Source: Myxosarcina sp. GI1
GTDB taxonomy: Bacteria; Cyanobacteriota; Cyanobacteriia; Cyanobacteriales; Xenococcaceae
DNA length: 64,000 nucleotides
Assembly: GCF_000756305.1 (NCBI RefSeq)
Contig: NZ_JRFE01000001.1
Coordinates: forward strand, 1 to 64,000
Reading direction: 5' to 3'
The stretch's first letter is position 1, and each line of letters begins with the position of its first letter. A model generated the notes under the pieces. It searched no databases, was not told the origin of the DNA, and was given only the letters and a program-made list of their open reading frames with translations. The position numbers and the translations under genes were made by a program. Shown piece by piece: positions 26,689 to 36,252 of this stretch.

Positions 26689-27153
26689 TTGGCAATTGTG
26701 ACAATTTCTGTTCGATACAACTTGATAGGAAAAGGCTGGTCAGAGTGCATTATTAAAATTGGCGATCGACAAGCACGTTTAACCGCTTCGTATTTATCTG
26801 ATGCTCTAGCTGATTTACTCGATGCAGTTACACTTATAGTAAAAGGTACTAATGAAGCAACAACATCATTTACAGAGGAATCTGGGGAATATAGATGGCG
26901 TTTCAAGCGAGTGACGCGAGATAGGCTCGAAGTTCTTATTCTTTGGTTTAATGAGACTTGGAGCGATCGCCCCGATGAAGAAGGTGAGGTAATTTTAGAA
27001 GCAGAGTGTAGACTAAAAACATTCGCAGGAGCAGTTCTTTCAGCATCACAACGAGTTTTAACAATAAATGGACTCGATGGTTATAAAGAGAAGTGGGTCA
27101 ACTATGAGTTTCCTGGCAAACTACAAACTAAACTGCAGAAGGCTCTACGTTGA
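26689..27153 (+). CDS. Hypothetical protein
   Basis: A 154-aa predominantly beta protein: AIVTISVRYNLIGKGWSECIIKIGDRQARL, FTEESGEYRWRFKRVTRDRLEVLILWFNETW, EGEVILEAECRLKTFAGAVL. It begins at TTG (26689), or possibly at GTG three codons on. No transmembrane or signal segment. I do not recognise the family; the small WxF-rich beta layout resembles immunity-like or unknown conserved proteins, but that is only an impression. It sits alone between a TPR gene and a secreted helical protein. Confidence 0.55.
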   Translation: MAIVTISVRYNLIGKGWSECIIKIGDRQARLTASYLSDALADLLDAVTLIVKGTNEATTSFTEESGEYRWRFKRVTRDRLEVLILWFNETWSDRPDEEGEVILEAECRLKTFAGAVLSASQRVLTINGLDGYKEKWVNYEFPGKLQTKLQKALR

Positions 27154-27371
27154 GAAGAAAGATACAACACTGTGGATTAAAGTGGTTATTTGAGAAATAT
27201 TGACAAAGATACAAAGGTTCGCTCATTGTGGCAAAGCGATCGCACTCATTTATTTTTCTTTAGTTTGAAAACTGCTATATGTCTCATTACAAAGTTTTTA
27301 CTGAAAGTATTTTTTTATTGCTATCATGATTCAGATGAATTTTTACTAGCAGCAATCATCGAAGGGAAATT

Positions 27372-27722
27372 ATGTTGAAGTTTTGTCAGTTGCTACTGCG
27401 GAGAATGTTTAAATTAGTCTTATCGATCGCCATAATTTCGAGCATTTCTATAGTTGCCTTCAACTCAACAGCGATCGCAGATACAAATTACGAAAATTCT
27501 GTACGCCAAGCTGAAACTGCGGCAGATAGGGTAGTCGAACAAGATGACGTAAAAAATCGCTTTGGTAAGTCTGAAAATGGCGATGAGTTGCTCGATAATG
27601 CTCGCAACAAAGCTAGCAAAAAGCTTAACTCTCTGGCAGATAAAGCTAAAAATTCTGAATCTGATGAATCTTTACCCCATAGCGAACGTCTGTTTATGCG
27701 TAATCTCGAAGGAAATAACTAG
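27372..27722 (+). CDS. Small secreted helical protein, unknown
   Basis: A 116-aa protein with a signal peptide (LVLSIAIISSISIVAFNSTAIA, cleavage after about residue 36) and a mature part rich in Ala/Lys/Glu/Asp, probably helical: QAETAADRVVEQDDVKNRFG, LLDNARNKASKKLNSLADKAK. Possible starts are residue 1 or the internal Met at 12. It ends 5 bp before the next gene, an ABC-type peptide-binding lipoprotein, so it may be co-transcribed with it. Family not recognised. Confidence 0.6.
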   Translation: MLKFCQLLLRRMFKLVLSIAIISSISIVAFNSTAIADTNYENSVRQAETAADRVVEQDDVKNRFGKSENGDELLDNARNKASKKLNSLADKAKNSESDESLPHSERLFMRNLEGNN

Positions 27723-27727
27723 CGGCA

Positions 27728-29368
27728 ATGTTTATGGCGATCGCCAATTTACGTAAAACCTTTCGCTATTTAGCTTTATTTGTACTGTGTTTTGCTCTAG
27801 CTGTAGGCTGTAGCGGAGATCGAACCGCAACTCAGACACCCGACAACAATCGTATTTCCATTGGAACGACTCTCAAGGCACGTACTTTAGACCCTGCCGA
27901 TAGTTATGAATTGGCAGGACTAAATATTATTTACAATGTAGCAGAAAGTCTCTATACCTACGAATTAGGGACGACAGAAATCAAACCTCTATTGGCAACG
28001 GCAATACCAGAAGTAAGCGAAGATGGTTTGCTCTACACCATACCACTACGCCAGGGTGTTACATTTCACGACGGGACGGCTTTTAATGGCGAAGCGATGG
28101 CATTTTCTCTCAACCGTTTTATTACTAACGGCGGTCAACCTGCGTTTTTACTGGGAGATGTTGTAGAAAACATCGAGGTTACGGGAGAGTACGAACTGCA
28201 AATTTCTTTAAAACAGCCTTTTGCCGCTTTTCCTGCTTTGCTGGCATTTCCTGGTGCTTGTGCGGTGTCGCCTCAAGCATACAAAATAGGTGCGGGAGAA
28301 TTTAGTCCCAATATCTTAGTCGGTACGGGTAAATACAGGCTAACGCAGTTTGGTAGCGATGGCATTAGTTTGGATGTTTTCCCAAACTATTGGGGTGAAA
28401 AGCCAGCCAATGAAGGCGTAGATCTCCAAATATATGCAGGCAATTCGGCAAATCTATTTAATAGCTTTCGTACGGGTGCTGTTGATGTAGCATATCAATC
28501 ACTAGATCCCAATCAGATTAATAATTTAATAGATGGTGTAGCAGAAGACAAATGGCAGGCGATCGCAGGTTCGGGAACGGTAGTTAACTATTTAGTTTTA
28601 AATCTGCAACAACAGCCTCTAGATCGCTTAGAAGTCCGTCAGGCGATCGCTTCTGCGATCGATCGCGCTTTAATCGATCGCCGCGTCTTACAGGAACAGG
28701 CAGAACCAATTTACAGTTTGCTGCCTACAGCTTTTGATTCCTATCAGCCAACTTTTGAAACGCTTTATGGCGATGCTGATGTCAATAAAGCCAAAAGTTT
28801 TTTACAAGCTTCTGGTTACTCGGCAGCTAATCCTGCAATTGTCGAAATTTGGTATCCCTCTGGTTCGATTACGCGGGGAATTGTTGCCGAAACAATAAAA
28901 GCTTATGTCGATTTAGAATTAGGCGGTGTAATTCAGTTTATTCCTAGTAGTGTCGAATCTGCATCCTTCTTTAGCAATCTCAGCCAGGGAATCTATCCTT
29001 CGGCTTTGGTAGACTGGTATCCCGACTTTCTCGATCCAGATAATTATCTGCAACCCTTTTTAAGCTGTAGCAAAGGTTCCACTAAAAAAGGTTGCCAGGA
29101 AGGTGCGGCACAAAGTAGAGGCTCATTTTACTACAGCGATCGCGCCAATCAGTTAATCGAAGCCGAAAGAAGCGAACAAAACTCAGAACAACGTCAGGCT
29201 ATATTTGTCAAACTGCAACAGCTTCTTGCCGAGGATGTCCCCTATGTTCCTCTATGGCAGACCGAAGACTATGCTTTTGCTCAAAGTAATATTAATGGCG
29301 TTACGATTAATCCCAGTCAAAACTTTCCTTTTTGGACTATTAGTCATAACCAACCAAATCGAGAATAG
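27728..29368 (+). CDS. ABC transporter substrate-binding lipoprotein (family 5)
   Basis: Periplasmic extracytoplasmic solute receptor of the DppA/OppA/NikA family (546 aa). It has a lipoprotein signal with lipobox AVGC near residue 30. Family features include TLDPADSYELAGLNIIYNVAESLY, FHDGTAFNGEAMAFSLNRF, GTGKYRLTQF, and VRQAIASAIDRALIDRRVL. The family binds peptides, nickel chelates or opines. No permease or ATPase gene adjoins it, so it is probably an orphan receptor that works with components encoded elsewhere. It starts 5 bp after a small secreted protein. Substrate unknown. Confidence 0.9.
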   Translation: MFMAIANLRKTFRYLALFVLCFALAVGCSGDRTATQTPDNNRISIGTTLKARTLDPADSYELAGLNIIYNVAESLYTYELGTTEIKPLLATAIPEVSEDGLLYTIPLRQGVTFHDGTAFNGEAMAFSLNRFITNGGQPAFLLGDVVENIEVTGEYELQISLKQPFAAFPALLAFPGACAVSPQAYKIGAGEFSPNILVGTGKYRLTQFGSDGISLDVFPNYWGEKPANEGVDLQIYAGNSANLFNSFRTGAVDVAYQSLDPNQINNLIDGVAEDKWQAIAGSGTVVNYLVLNLQQQPLDRLEVRQAIASAIDRALIDRRVLQEQAEPIYSLLPTAFDSYQPTFETLYGDADVNKAKSFLQASGYSAANPAIVEIWYPSGSITRGIVAETIKAYVDLELGGVIQFIPSSVESASFFSNLSQGIYPSALVDWYPDFLDPDNYLQPFLSCSKGSTKKGCQEGAAQSRGSFYYSDRANQLIEAERSEQNSEQRQAIFVKLQQLLAEDVPYVPLWQTEDYAFAQSNINGVTINPSQNFPFWTISHNQPNRE

Positions 29369-29603
29369 TTATACAGCGAAGCGATGCTTCCTTGCCTTGA
29401 AGGGCGAAGTAGTACTCTAATTCCTTTGAATCCTGACTCCTGTTTTCTGTTTCCTAATTCAAGCTTATGCATAACATTTTTTTTGTATTTCATCTGACGG
29501 GGTGACAACGATATCAAAAGTCTGTAGCTTTGGATAAATGATAGTAAGTCCCAGCCGTTTGTTCTGCCAGTTCTTTAGCAAAACTCATAAAGACCAAGCA
29601 GCT
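29369..29603. other. Intergenic region with repeat DNA and chlD remnant
   Basis: About 235 bp without a gene. 29371-29420 contains GCGAAGCGATGCTTCCTTGC, a small inverted motif of the dispersed-repeat kind. 29521-29590 holds a chlD-derived remnant reported separately. No hairpin-plus-T-run terminator was seen for the upstream receptor gene. Confidence 0.55.
29513..29598 (-). pseudogene. chlD C-terminal remnant (about 25 codons)
   Basis: On the minus strand, FMSFAKELAEQTAGTYYHL then SKATDF can be read in one frame. It matches the C-terminus of the intact ChlD in this window ([22 protein letters not shown], encoded near 32515-32590) with only a few substitutions. It lies 3 kb from the real chlD, on the same strand, with no start and no other ChlD sequence around it. 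It is a relic of a duplicated or relocated chlD 3' end. Confidence 0.75.
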
Positions 29604-30515
29604 CTAGGTTTTTAATTTGATTTTTTTTTGTAGCTTACTTGTTAGAACGCGCTTACTTAATACTACGCAAATAATTACTCCTAACGCAAAACCAAGTGTG
29701 GTAAAAGTTAGAGATTCATCAAGCAAAATTGCCGATGCCAGAATTGTCAGAAACGGTTGAATAAGTTGAATTTGACTAACACGAGCGATACCACCTATAG
29801 ACAAACCTCGATACCAGGCAATAAAGCCCAAAAACATACTAAAAACGCTGACGTAAAGAAAACCCAGCCAGACATTTAAAGAAATAGAATCAAGCGAAGT
29901 AGGTGAATGTTCGATAACAATTGGTAGCAGGACTGGTAGAGAGAGTACTAACGACCAGCATATAACTTGCCAAGAACCAAAAGAGCGAGCTAAAATTCCT
30001 CCTTCAGCATACCCGATACCACCCGCTACTACTGCTCCAAACAAAGCCAGATCGACAAAAGTAATCGATCTTGCTCCAGATATGAGAGCAAAGCAAATTA
30101 CTAGTCCACTTCCTAAAAGTGCAAATATCCAAAAGGTCATAGATACTTTTTCCTTGCCACGCCAAACTCCCCAAAAAGCAGTAGCCAGCGGCAAAAGTCC
30201 GATAATAACTGCTCCGTAGGAAGCAGGAGCATTTCGCATAGCGATCGCCGATAGTACGGGAAACCCAATTACAACTCCAGCGATCGTCATAATAAATCTA
30301 GGCAAAAACCGCCAGGGTGGTAGCTTTTGGCGAGTTACAATTAACAAAATTAGTGACAGGATTGCGGCTACAACCGCTCTACCCAAACCGACAAAAACTG
30401 GATCTAATTCTAAAACAGCAATACGGGTAGCTGGCAAAGTAAGACTAAAAATTAATATTCCTAAAAAACCGTAGCCAAAGCCAGCAAATTCGTGTCGCGA
30501 TCGCGAATATAACAT
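29604..30515 (-). CDS. EamA/DMT-family transporter
   Basis: A 303-aa inner-membrane protein with about ten hydrophobic helices in two EamA repeats, with family motifs GLGRAVVAAILSLILL, RNAPASYGAVIIGLLPLATAFWG and ARVSQIQLIQPFLTILASAIL. DMT members export amino acids or metabolites or take up vitamins. It is divergent from a MocR-type regulator 400 bp away, a frequent arrangement in which the regulator controls the transporter. Direction of transport and substrate are unknown. Confidence 0.88.
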   Translation of the reverse strand: MLYSRSRHEFAGFGYGFLGILIFSLTLPATRIAVLELDPVFVGLGRAVVAAILSLILLIVTRQKLPPWRFLPRFIMTIAGVVIGFPVLSAIAMRNAPASYGAVIIGLLPLATAFWGVWRGKEKVSMTFWIFALLGSGLVICFALISGARSITFVDLALFGAVVAGGIGYAEGGILARSFGSWQVICWSLVLSLPVLLPIVIEHSPTSLDSISLNVWLGFLYVSVFSMFLGFIAWYRGLSIGGIARVSQIQLIQPFLTILASAILLDESLTFTTLGFALGVIICVVLSKRVLTSKLQKKIKLKT

Positions 30516-30915
30516 TTGTTTTTAGCAATTACATATAAATACAGATTTAGTCATCAATTTGATTATTTGTTTTTTTGTGTCGATCGCAATTCAAATAAAT
30601 GCTGGCACGATATGCTGCATAAAAATTACTAAATTGCCAAAAAATTCGTAAGATTTTTAGAATTTTATTTTCTGAATTTGGGTAACAAAAATTTGAGTCG
30701 TCTACAAAAGTTTTCATTTTTATGTTGCTTGAATTAAAACAATTGAAAACAGTATTACCCAAAAAATAAATAATAAGAAGGTACAAATTTTTTAAAACTA
30801 GCTAGTACACTTTCCGTATATCCAAACTGTTCTATTAAAAATCACTCGAAACCGTACCAGTAAAAATAAGAAGCGATCGCCTAAGATAAATTTAGGCATT
30901 ATGCAAAACTAGAAA

Positions 30916-32397
30916 GTGAAAATTCCGATCGATCGCCAAGCAACAAAACCAATTTATTTACAAATTCGCGATCGCTTCAGTAGTTTAATTAGATCGGGAG
31001 CATTAAAAACAGGCGGTCGTCTTCCTTCTATTAGAGTGTTAGCTAAAAATATTCAGGTTAATAAACTAACTGTAATTGAAGCTTATAATCTTTTAGAAGC
31101 AGATGGATTGATTCATGCCCGTCCTGGTTCGGGTTATTTTGTTAATTCAGAATCTCTAATTTCTCCTCAAGCAAAATCTAACTTTGCTCCCACTCAAAAA
31201 GTAATTATTCCTCAGCAAAAAAGCGTTTCTCTTACCTCCGAAAAAGGATTGTATAGCTTTTTTAATATCTATCAGCTTTCTGTACGAGCAAAAAATCAGC
31301 CTAAAGTAATTGATTTTAGTAGTGGTTTTCAAATTTCTTCAGGTTTAAAAGATTTACAGCGTCATGCCAGACGAGCTATGAAGCAGGTGTCGGAAACTTT
31401 ATTTGGCTACGATTTGCCTCAAGGACAACTTGTTTTACGACAGCAAATTGCTAACATGCTAATTCAATTGGGATTAGAAGTTTCTGCCGATAATTTAATT
31501 GTTACTAATGGCTCGAAACAAGGACTGTCATTGGTAATGAATTATTACCTGCGATCGGGAGATTGGGTAGTTACCGAAAGTCCAACCTACTATGGCACTT
31601 TAGAAATTATTGAAAATATTGGCGCGAAAATTATTGGTATTCCCATGCAGCGATCGGGAATGAATCTAGAACTTTTAGAAAAGTATTTGCAAAGTCATCG
31701 TCCCAAACTAATTTACACTGTCTCTACTTTGCAAAATCCTACAGGTATCACCACTACACTTCAGCATCGCCAGCAATTGTTAGCCCTAGCGGAACGATAC
31801 GAATGTTTGATTTTAGAAGATAATTCTTATGAGGGACTGAACTTTGAACCCGTTCCCCCACCAATTAAAGCTCTCGATCGCAATAATTTGGTTATTTATA
31901 CTGGCACCTTTTCTAAAACTTTGATGCCTGGTTTGAGAGTCGGCTATCTATTAGCGACGGGAAAATACTATCAACCGCTTTTAGAACAAAAACTCTTTCA
32001 CGATTTGCACGTCTCTACAGTTTCTCAGGCAATTGTCAGTGAGTATTTAGCTTCGGGACATTTCCGCCGTCATCTCAATCATTTGAAAGCCAGTAATTTG
32101 TGTAGCCGTAACGCTATGCTGCAAGCACTAGAACGTAATTTTCCTCAAGAAGCTACCTGGACTATACCCAATGGTGGTTTATTTCTTTGGGTGCAGCTAC
32201 CGCCAGAAATTCCACTAATTGCTATTACCAGAAAAGCCTGGATAGAAAATATCTTAGTATGCCCTGGTATACCATTTTTCCCAGGACAGAAAGGATACAA
32301 TGCTTTGCGCTTAAACTTTTCTCACCCTCCTGAAGCAATAGATAGAGGAATTACAATCTTAGGTAAATTGCTTAAAAAAAACTTGGCTAACAATTGA
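30916..32397 (+). CDS. MocR-family GntR/aminotransferase-like regulator
   Basis: A 493-aa transcription factor: an N-terminal GntR winged helix (PIYLQIRDRFSSLIRSGALKTGGRLPSIRVLA, then LTVIEAYNLLEADGLIHARPGSGYF) fused to a class I aminotransferase-like domain. The PLP-binding lysine is in YTGTFSKTLMPGLRVGYL; VTNGSKQGLSLVMNYYL and STLQNPTGITTTL support the fold. Start is GTG at 30916. Such regulators sense PLP, an amine or an amino acid and usually act on a nearby transporter or PLP-pathway gene. The divergent EamA transporter is the obvious candidate target. The catalytic lysine is retained, so ligand binding is plausible. Confidence 0.92.
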   Translation: MKIPIDRQATKPIYLQIRDRFSSLIRSGALKTGGRLPSIRVLAKNIQVNKLTVIEAYNLLEADGLIHARPGSGYFVNSESLISPQAKSNFAPTQKVIIPQQKSVSLTSEKGLYSFFNIYQLSVRAKNQPKVIDFSSGFQISSGLKDLQRHARRAMKQVSETLFGYDLPQGQLVLRQQIANMLIQLGLEVSADNLIVTNGSKQGLSLVMNYYLRSGDWVVTESPTYYGTLEIIENIGAKIIGIPMQRSGMNLELLEKYLQSHRPKLIYTVSTLQNPTGITTTLQHRQQLLALAERYECLILEDNSYEGLNFEPVPPPIKALDRNNLVIYTGTFSKTLMPGLRVGYLLATGKYYQPLLEQKLFHDLHVSTVSQAIVSEYLASGHFRRHLNHLKASNLCSRNAMLQALERNFPQEATWTIPNGGLFLWVQLPPEIPLIAITRKAWIENILVCPGIPFFPGQKGYNALRLNFSHPPEAIDRGITILGKLLKKNLANN

Positions 32398-32465
32398 AGT
32401 AAATATCCATGTTCCCAGAATTTTGTTTAATTAAAAGCATTAAGTTTAGATCGAGATAATGAGAT

Positions 32466-34484
32466 CTAAAGATTAGAAATGGCACCTCTTGCCATATCTG
32501 CGATCGCTCTGTCTGTAGCTTTGGGTAAATGATAGTAAGTGCCACCCGCTTGTTTGGCAAGTTCTTTGGCAAAGCCCGTAGACACAAAACGGCTTTCGGT
32601 ATCAATTACTAATAGTTTCATGCCCAAACCGCGAATTTTACCCGCGATATCGAGTAATTCTTCCTTAATTTTAGGTTTTTCGCCATCTTCTTGCGGTTCT
32701 CCTAAAGAACGAGATAGAGGAATATTCCCCCTACCGTCGGTAATTGCTACAATTACTACCTGTCCGATATCTCCTGACATTTGAGCGTTGATGCCTACAT
32801 TTACCGCCTGAGTCAAACCATGAGATAGAGGAGAACCGCCACCACAGGGCAGACTTTCTAAGCGTCCCCGCGCCATAGTAATCGATCGCGTGGGTGGTAA
32901 GAGTACTTCTGCGCGTTCACCTCGAAAAGGAATTAAAGAAATTTGGTCGCGATTTTCATAAGCTTCGGTTAAAAGGCGCATTACCGCACCTTTAGCCGAC
33001 TGCATCCTATTTAACGCCATCGAACCCGAAGCATCGACGACAAACACGATTAAAGAACCTGCTTTTCTCGCCAGACGTTTGGAACGCAGATCGCTCTGTT
33101 CGACAATGACGTTGCGCCCTGGGTTGCGCTGTCGCCTCGCTTTTTGATAGGGTGCAGCACTACGTAAAGTGGCATCTACGGCAATTCTTTTGACTTTGCC
33201 TTTGGGTATCATCGGCTTGATGTAACGTCCGCGATCTTCTGAAAAAATCAAGCTTCGCGCCCCAGATTTACCCTGACGCTGCATAGTTTGGGCAAAAGTC
33301 AACACGCTGGGATCGAGAACTACGCCTTCAATGTCAAAGACAAATTCTTCGGGAATAGTAGGTGGTTCTTGTTCTTTGTCTTCTTCCTCTTCTTCTGGTT
33401 CGTCTTCGTCTGAGTCTTCAGGCTCATTGTCGTTGTCGGGTTGTTCTTGAGGTGGTGGTGGTGGGGGTGGCGCATCATCTGGTGGTGTTTCGATAGTGGT
33501 AGCGCGAGGTACGATGACTAACTCTACTGCTTTACGCAAGTCTTCAGCTAATACGCTATCTCTTCCTTCTAATGCCGCACAGGCTTTGGCTACTCTCAGC
33601 GCAAATAATTCTGCCCGATGTCCCTGTACCGTTCCCCTAACTGCTTCATTGACTAAATATAAGATTTGGTCGTGGGTAATTTTGACTTCTTTTAGCCACT
33701 CACGCGCTAACACAATATCGGTTTTGAGACTGTCGATATCCTCTTCATACTGATTGAAAAATTGTTGGGGAGAATTGGCGTAGTTAATGACTTGGTTTAC
33801 TGCCGCTACTCTTTGATCTAAGGATAAAGCTCCGTCTGCCGATAGGGCGAGCGCAATTCTGTCTAGTAAGTGTTCTCGCAATACGCCTTCTTCAGGGTTG
33901 TAAGTAGCAATTAAAATTGGTTTGCAGGGATGCTGAAAACTAATTCCCTCCCGTTCGATAACGTTACGTCCTTCGGTTAGTACCGTTAGTAACTGATTGG
34001 CAATTTGTTCGTCTAGAAGGTTAATTTCGTCAATATACAAAACCCCTCGGTGTGCCTGTGCCAAAAGTCCAGGCTGAAAAACTGGTTCGCCCTGTTTTAC
34101 TGACTCTTCGACATCTACCGAACCTAACAGACGATCTTCAGTTACTCCCAGAGGTATTTGCACAAAAGGCGCGGGAACAATCTGGGTGGAAATATCTTCA
34201 GTATCGAACTGAGAATATGTGGCTATAGTTTCATCATCCCATTCGGCTGGCTTAGTCGGATCGCAATTATAGACTGACCCTTTAATTATTTCTATGGGGG
34301 GTAGAAGCTGGTAAATTGCTCTTGCCATTACCGATTTAGCCGTTCCCCGACGACCGGCGATCGCTACTCCCCCTAATTCTGGATCGACTGCGGCGAGTAA
34401 TAAAGCAAGCTTGATTGCCTCTTGTCCGACAATAGCAGTAAGGGGAAAATTAAATTGTTTGGAGACGGTAGTAACGGCAGACAT
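32466..34484 (-). CDS. chlD: Magnesium chelatase subunit D
   Basis: Part of the ChlH/ChlI/ChlD complex that inserts Mg2+ into protoporphyrin IX, the first committed step of chlorophyll synthesis. The 672-aa product has an N-terminal AAA+ domain ([21 protein letters not shown] with a degenerate P-loop, [13 protein letters not shown]), a proline-rich stretch near residues 340-350 followed by a strongly acidic linker ([15 protein letters not shown]), and a C-terminal von Willebrand factor A domain with the MIDAS motif [15 protein letters not shown]. Length and order are normal for cyanobacterial ChlD. It is monocistronic. A 75-bp relic of its 3' end lies at about 29520. Confidence 0.97.
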   Translation of the reverse strand: MSAVTTVSKQFNFPLTAIVGQEAIKLALLLAAVDPELGGVAIAGRRGTAKSVMARAIYQLLPPIEIIKGSVYNCDPTKPAEWDDETIATYSQFDTEDISTQIVPAPFVQIPLGVTEDRLLGSVDVEESVKQGEPVFQPGLLAQAHRGVLYIDEINLLDEQIANQLLTVLTEGRNVIEREGISFQHPCKPILIATYNPEEGVLREHLLDRIALALSADGALSLDQRVAAVNQVINYANSPQQFFNQYEEDIDSLKTDIVLAREWLKEVKITHDQILYLVNEAVRGTVQGHRAELFALRVAKACAALEGRDSVLAEDLRKAVELVIVPRATTIETPPDDAPPPPPPPQEQPDNDNEPEDSDEDEPEEEEEDKEQEPPTIPEEFVFDIEGVVLDPSVLTFAQTMQRQGKSGARSLIFSEDRGRYIKPMIPKGKVKRIAVDATLRSAAPYQKARRQRNPGRNVIVEQSDLRSKRLARKAGSLIVFVVDASGSMALNRMQSAKGAVMRLLTEAYENRDQISLIPFRGERAEVLLPPTRSITMARGRLESLPCGGGSPLSHGLTQAVNVGINAQMSGDIGQVVIVAITDGRGNIPLSRSLGEPQEDGEKPKIKEELLDIAGKIRGLGMKLLVIDTESRFVSTGFAKELAKQAGGTYYHLPKATDRAIADMARGAISNL

Positions 34485-34613
34485 TAAAAGAATGAGTGCG
34501 AGAGTATTAAAGGTCTGTAGACTTTTACTTTAATCTATTTGAGGGTCTGAGTTCAAAACAAAAACTAAACTTAAGCAAAAAAGAGCGATCGCGCCAAGAG
34601 GCACTAGATTGAT

Positions 34614-36125
34614 TTAGGGATTACGCGTATACCGATGCTTTACTCCTACAGGAAAATACTCAGGATCGCCAGTAGCAGTTAATGTTACTCTTGGAGTTTG
34701 GTATTCTGGCGGAACGTAATTAGCAAATTCGCTATTGAGACGTAAGAGTTGGGTAAGAATTGAAGCTGCGATCGCCTGAATTCTTAATTTATTACCTGTT
34801 TCGCCTGGAGCCAATTCTACAACCACAGATAAAAATCGATTTTTATCCGTGTCTTCTTTTACCTGCATGACAAACTTGCCCGTTACCCAATCTCGAATTT
34901 CTGGCTGTTCTAATCCTACAGTCACATTTTCTGGGTAAATATTTGCCCCAAAGTAGGAAACCGTAAAATTGGAGCGTCCGAAAACATAGACAAAAGGTAA
35001 GTGACGCGCACCTCTATTATTGTTGGCTTGTAATGCTACTAAGGGGTCAAAATCATAGCGGGCCAAAAACTCCAGCATGGCATCATAAGCAATTATTCCA
35101 CCACTATCCAAGATGTTATAGCGTACTAAAGGAATACCGTTATCTCCAGAAAAAAGTAATGCCCCATCTTTGTCTTCAAAAAAACGAGAGAGCGGATCGT
35201 ACTGTACGAGAGTAGGTAAACGCGATTCCCCAAACAAAGTCCGCGCCGCTTCTGGGTTAGCTGCTAAAAAACGTCGAATGCACACGCTTAAAGGCGTTTC
35301 ATTACCTAATACCCCTGCATCTGCCGTGCCATAAAGTGAGGCAGAATCGTAGTAAGGATTCTGAGAACCAATTCTTTGTCCTACTAAATCGCGCCATTCT
35401 TCACTAAATACCTCTCCTGCCATCACCAGTTTTATTTGATACTGTTGCCACTCAATCCCACGATTAATGCCAGTATCGATTACATCTTTAAGAAATGGTG
35501 GATATCCTAGCAGTACAACCCGATCGAAGTTATTTCCGATTTCTCCTACTACCCGTAAAATTTCTGCTTTATTATTGCCTGGAGTAATTACAGTGACAGG
35601 ATAACCTTTGCTAGCGAGATAGCGACAGCAACTAGCCGTATACATTCCACCTACCCAGGTTCCAAGAGTAAAACAAATTACTGCCAATGTCCGTCCGCGA
35701 TCGGCAGCAAAACTATCGTAAAATATTTGCTCGAAGCGCGTGGCAATCTGCAACTCATCGGTAAAGAAACGGGGCCAAAATGTCGGTTTTCCCGTCGAAC
35801 CAGAGGAAACAGCGATCGCATCACAGTCTTCTATCTTTCCCTGACGGCACAAATCTGGTAATGAATGACGTTGAAGATAATTCTCTTTAGTAATTAATGG
35901 TAGGGTTTGAAAATCTTCAATGGTTTGGATAGAGTCTGGGTCGATCGCTCGTTCTGCTAAAAAACTTTGGTATGCAGGTACGCTCTTTGCTACATCGTGA
36001 AATAGTGACAAAACTACCGATTCGATTTTAGTGTGACGGCGTTGCCTTACGAGTTCGTCTAAAGAGGTATTCAAAAAATTGGTATAGGCACTAATCGATC
36101 GTTGTTTTTTTGATTCGCTATTCAT
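34614..36125 (-). CDS. PaaK-like adenylate-forming enzyme
   Basis: A 503-aa protein of the phenylacetate-CoA ligase-like branch of the ANL superfamily. The ATP loop is AVSSGSTGKPTFWPRF, and KLVMAGEVFSEEWRDLV, ASLYGTADAGVLGNET, DGIPLVRYNILDSG-like (GIPLVRYNILDSGG) and FVYVFGRSNFTVSYFGANIYPENV follow in the expected order. The N-terminus is a helical region (TSLDELVRQRRHTKIESVVLS). The substrate is not readable: aryl acids, fatty acids or polymer-linked acids are all possible. It lacks a carrier gene next to it. It sits between chlD and a nuclease-like gene, probably as its own unit. Confidence 0.85.
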   Translation of the reverse strand: MNSESKKQRSISAYTNFLNTSLDELVRQRRHTKIESVVLSLFHDVAKSVPAYQSFLAERAIDPDSIQTIEDFQTLPLITKENYLQRHSLPDLCRQGKIEDCDAIAVSSGSTGKPTFWPRFFTDELQIATRFEQIFYDSFAADRGRTLAVICFTLGTWVGGMYTASCCRYLASKGYPVTVITPGNNKAEILRVVGEIGNNFDRVVLLGYPPFLKDVIDTGINRGIEWQQYQIKLVMAGEVFSEEWRDLVGQRIGSQNPYYDSASLYGTADAGVLGNETPLSVCIRRFLAANPEAARTLFGESRLPTLVQYDPLSRFFEDKDGALLFSGDNGIPLVRYNILDSGGIIAYDAMLEFLARYDFDPLVALQANNNRGARHLPFVYVFGRSNFTVSYFGANIYPENVTVGLEQPEIRDWVTGKFVMQVKEDTDKNRFLSVVVELAPGETGNKLRIQAIAASILTQLLRLNSEFANYVPPEYQTPRVTLTATGDPEYFPVGVKHRYTRNP

Positions 36126-36252
36126 GATGGTTGTCGATCGCTAGTAAGTATCGGTTTAAATACAGTCTATAATTTAGCTGTTATAAAGTCGCTATTTATT
36201 CTGACAGGGATCGAACTTTTAAAGTACTTGCCGATATATCTTGAGATTGAGT

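Noticed and set aside
27190-27378. 62-codon frame before the small secreted protein
   Set aside because: TTG start, Phe/Leu-rich low-information text, and an upstream position that fits a leader region.
30547-30786. 79-codon minus-strand open frame between EamA and MocR
   Set aside because: AT-rich spacer, no recognisable domain and no good ribosome site; the spacer is better explained as a regulatory region.
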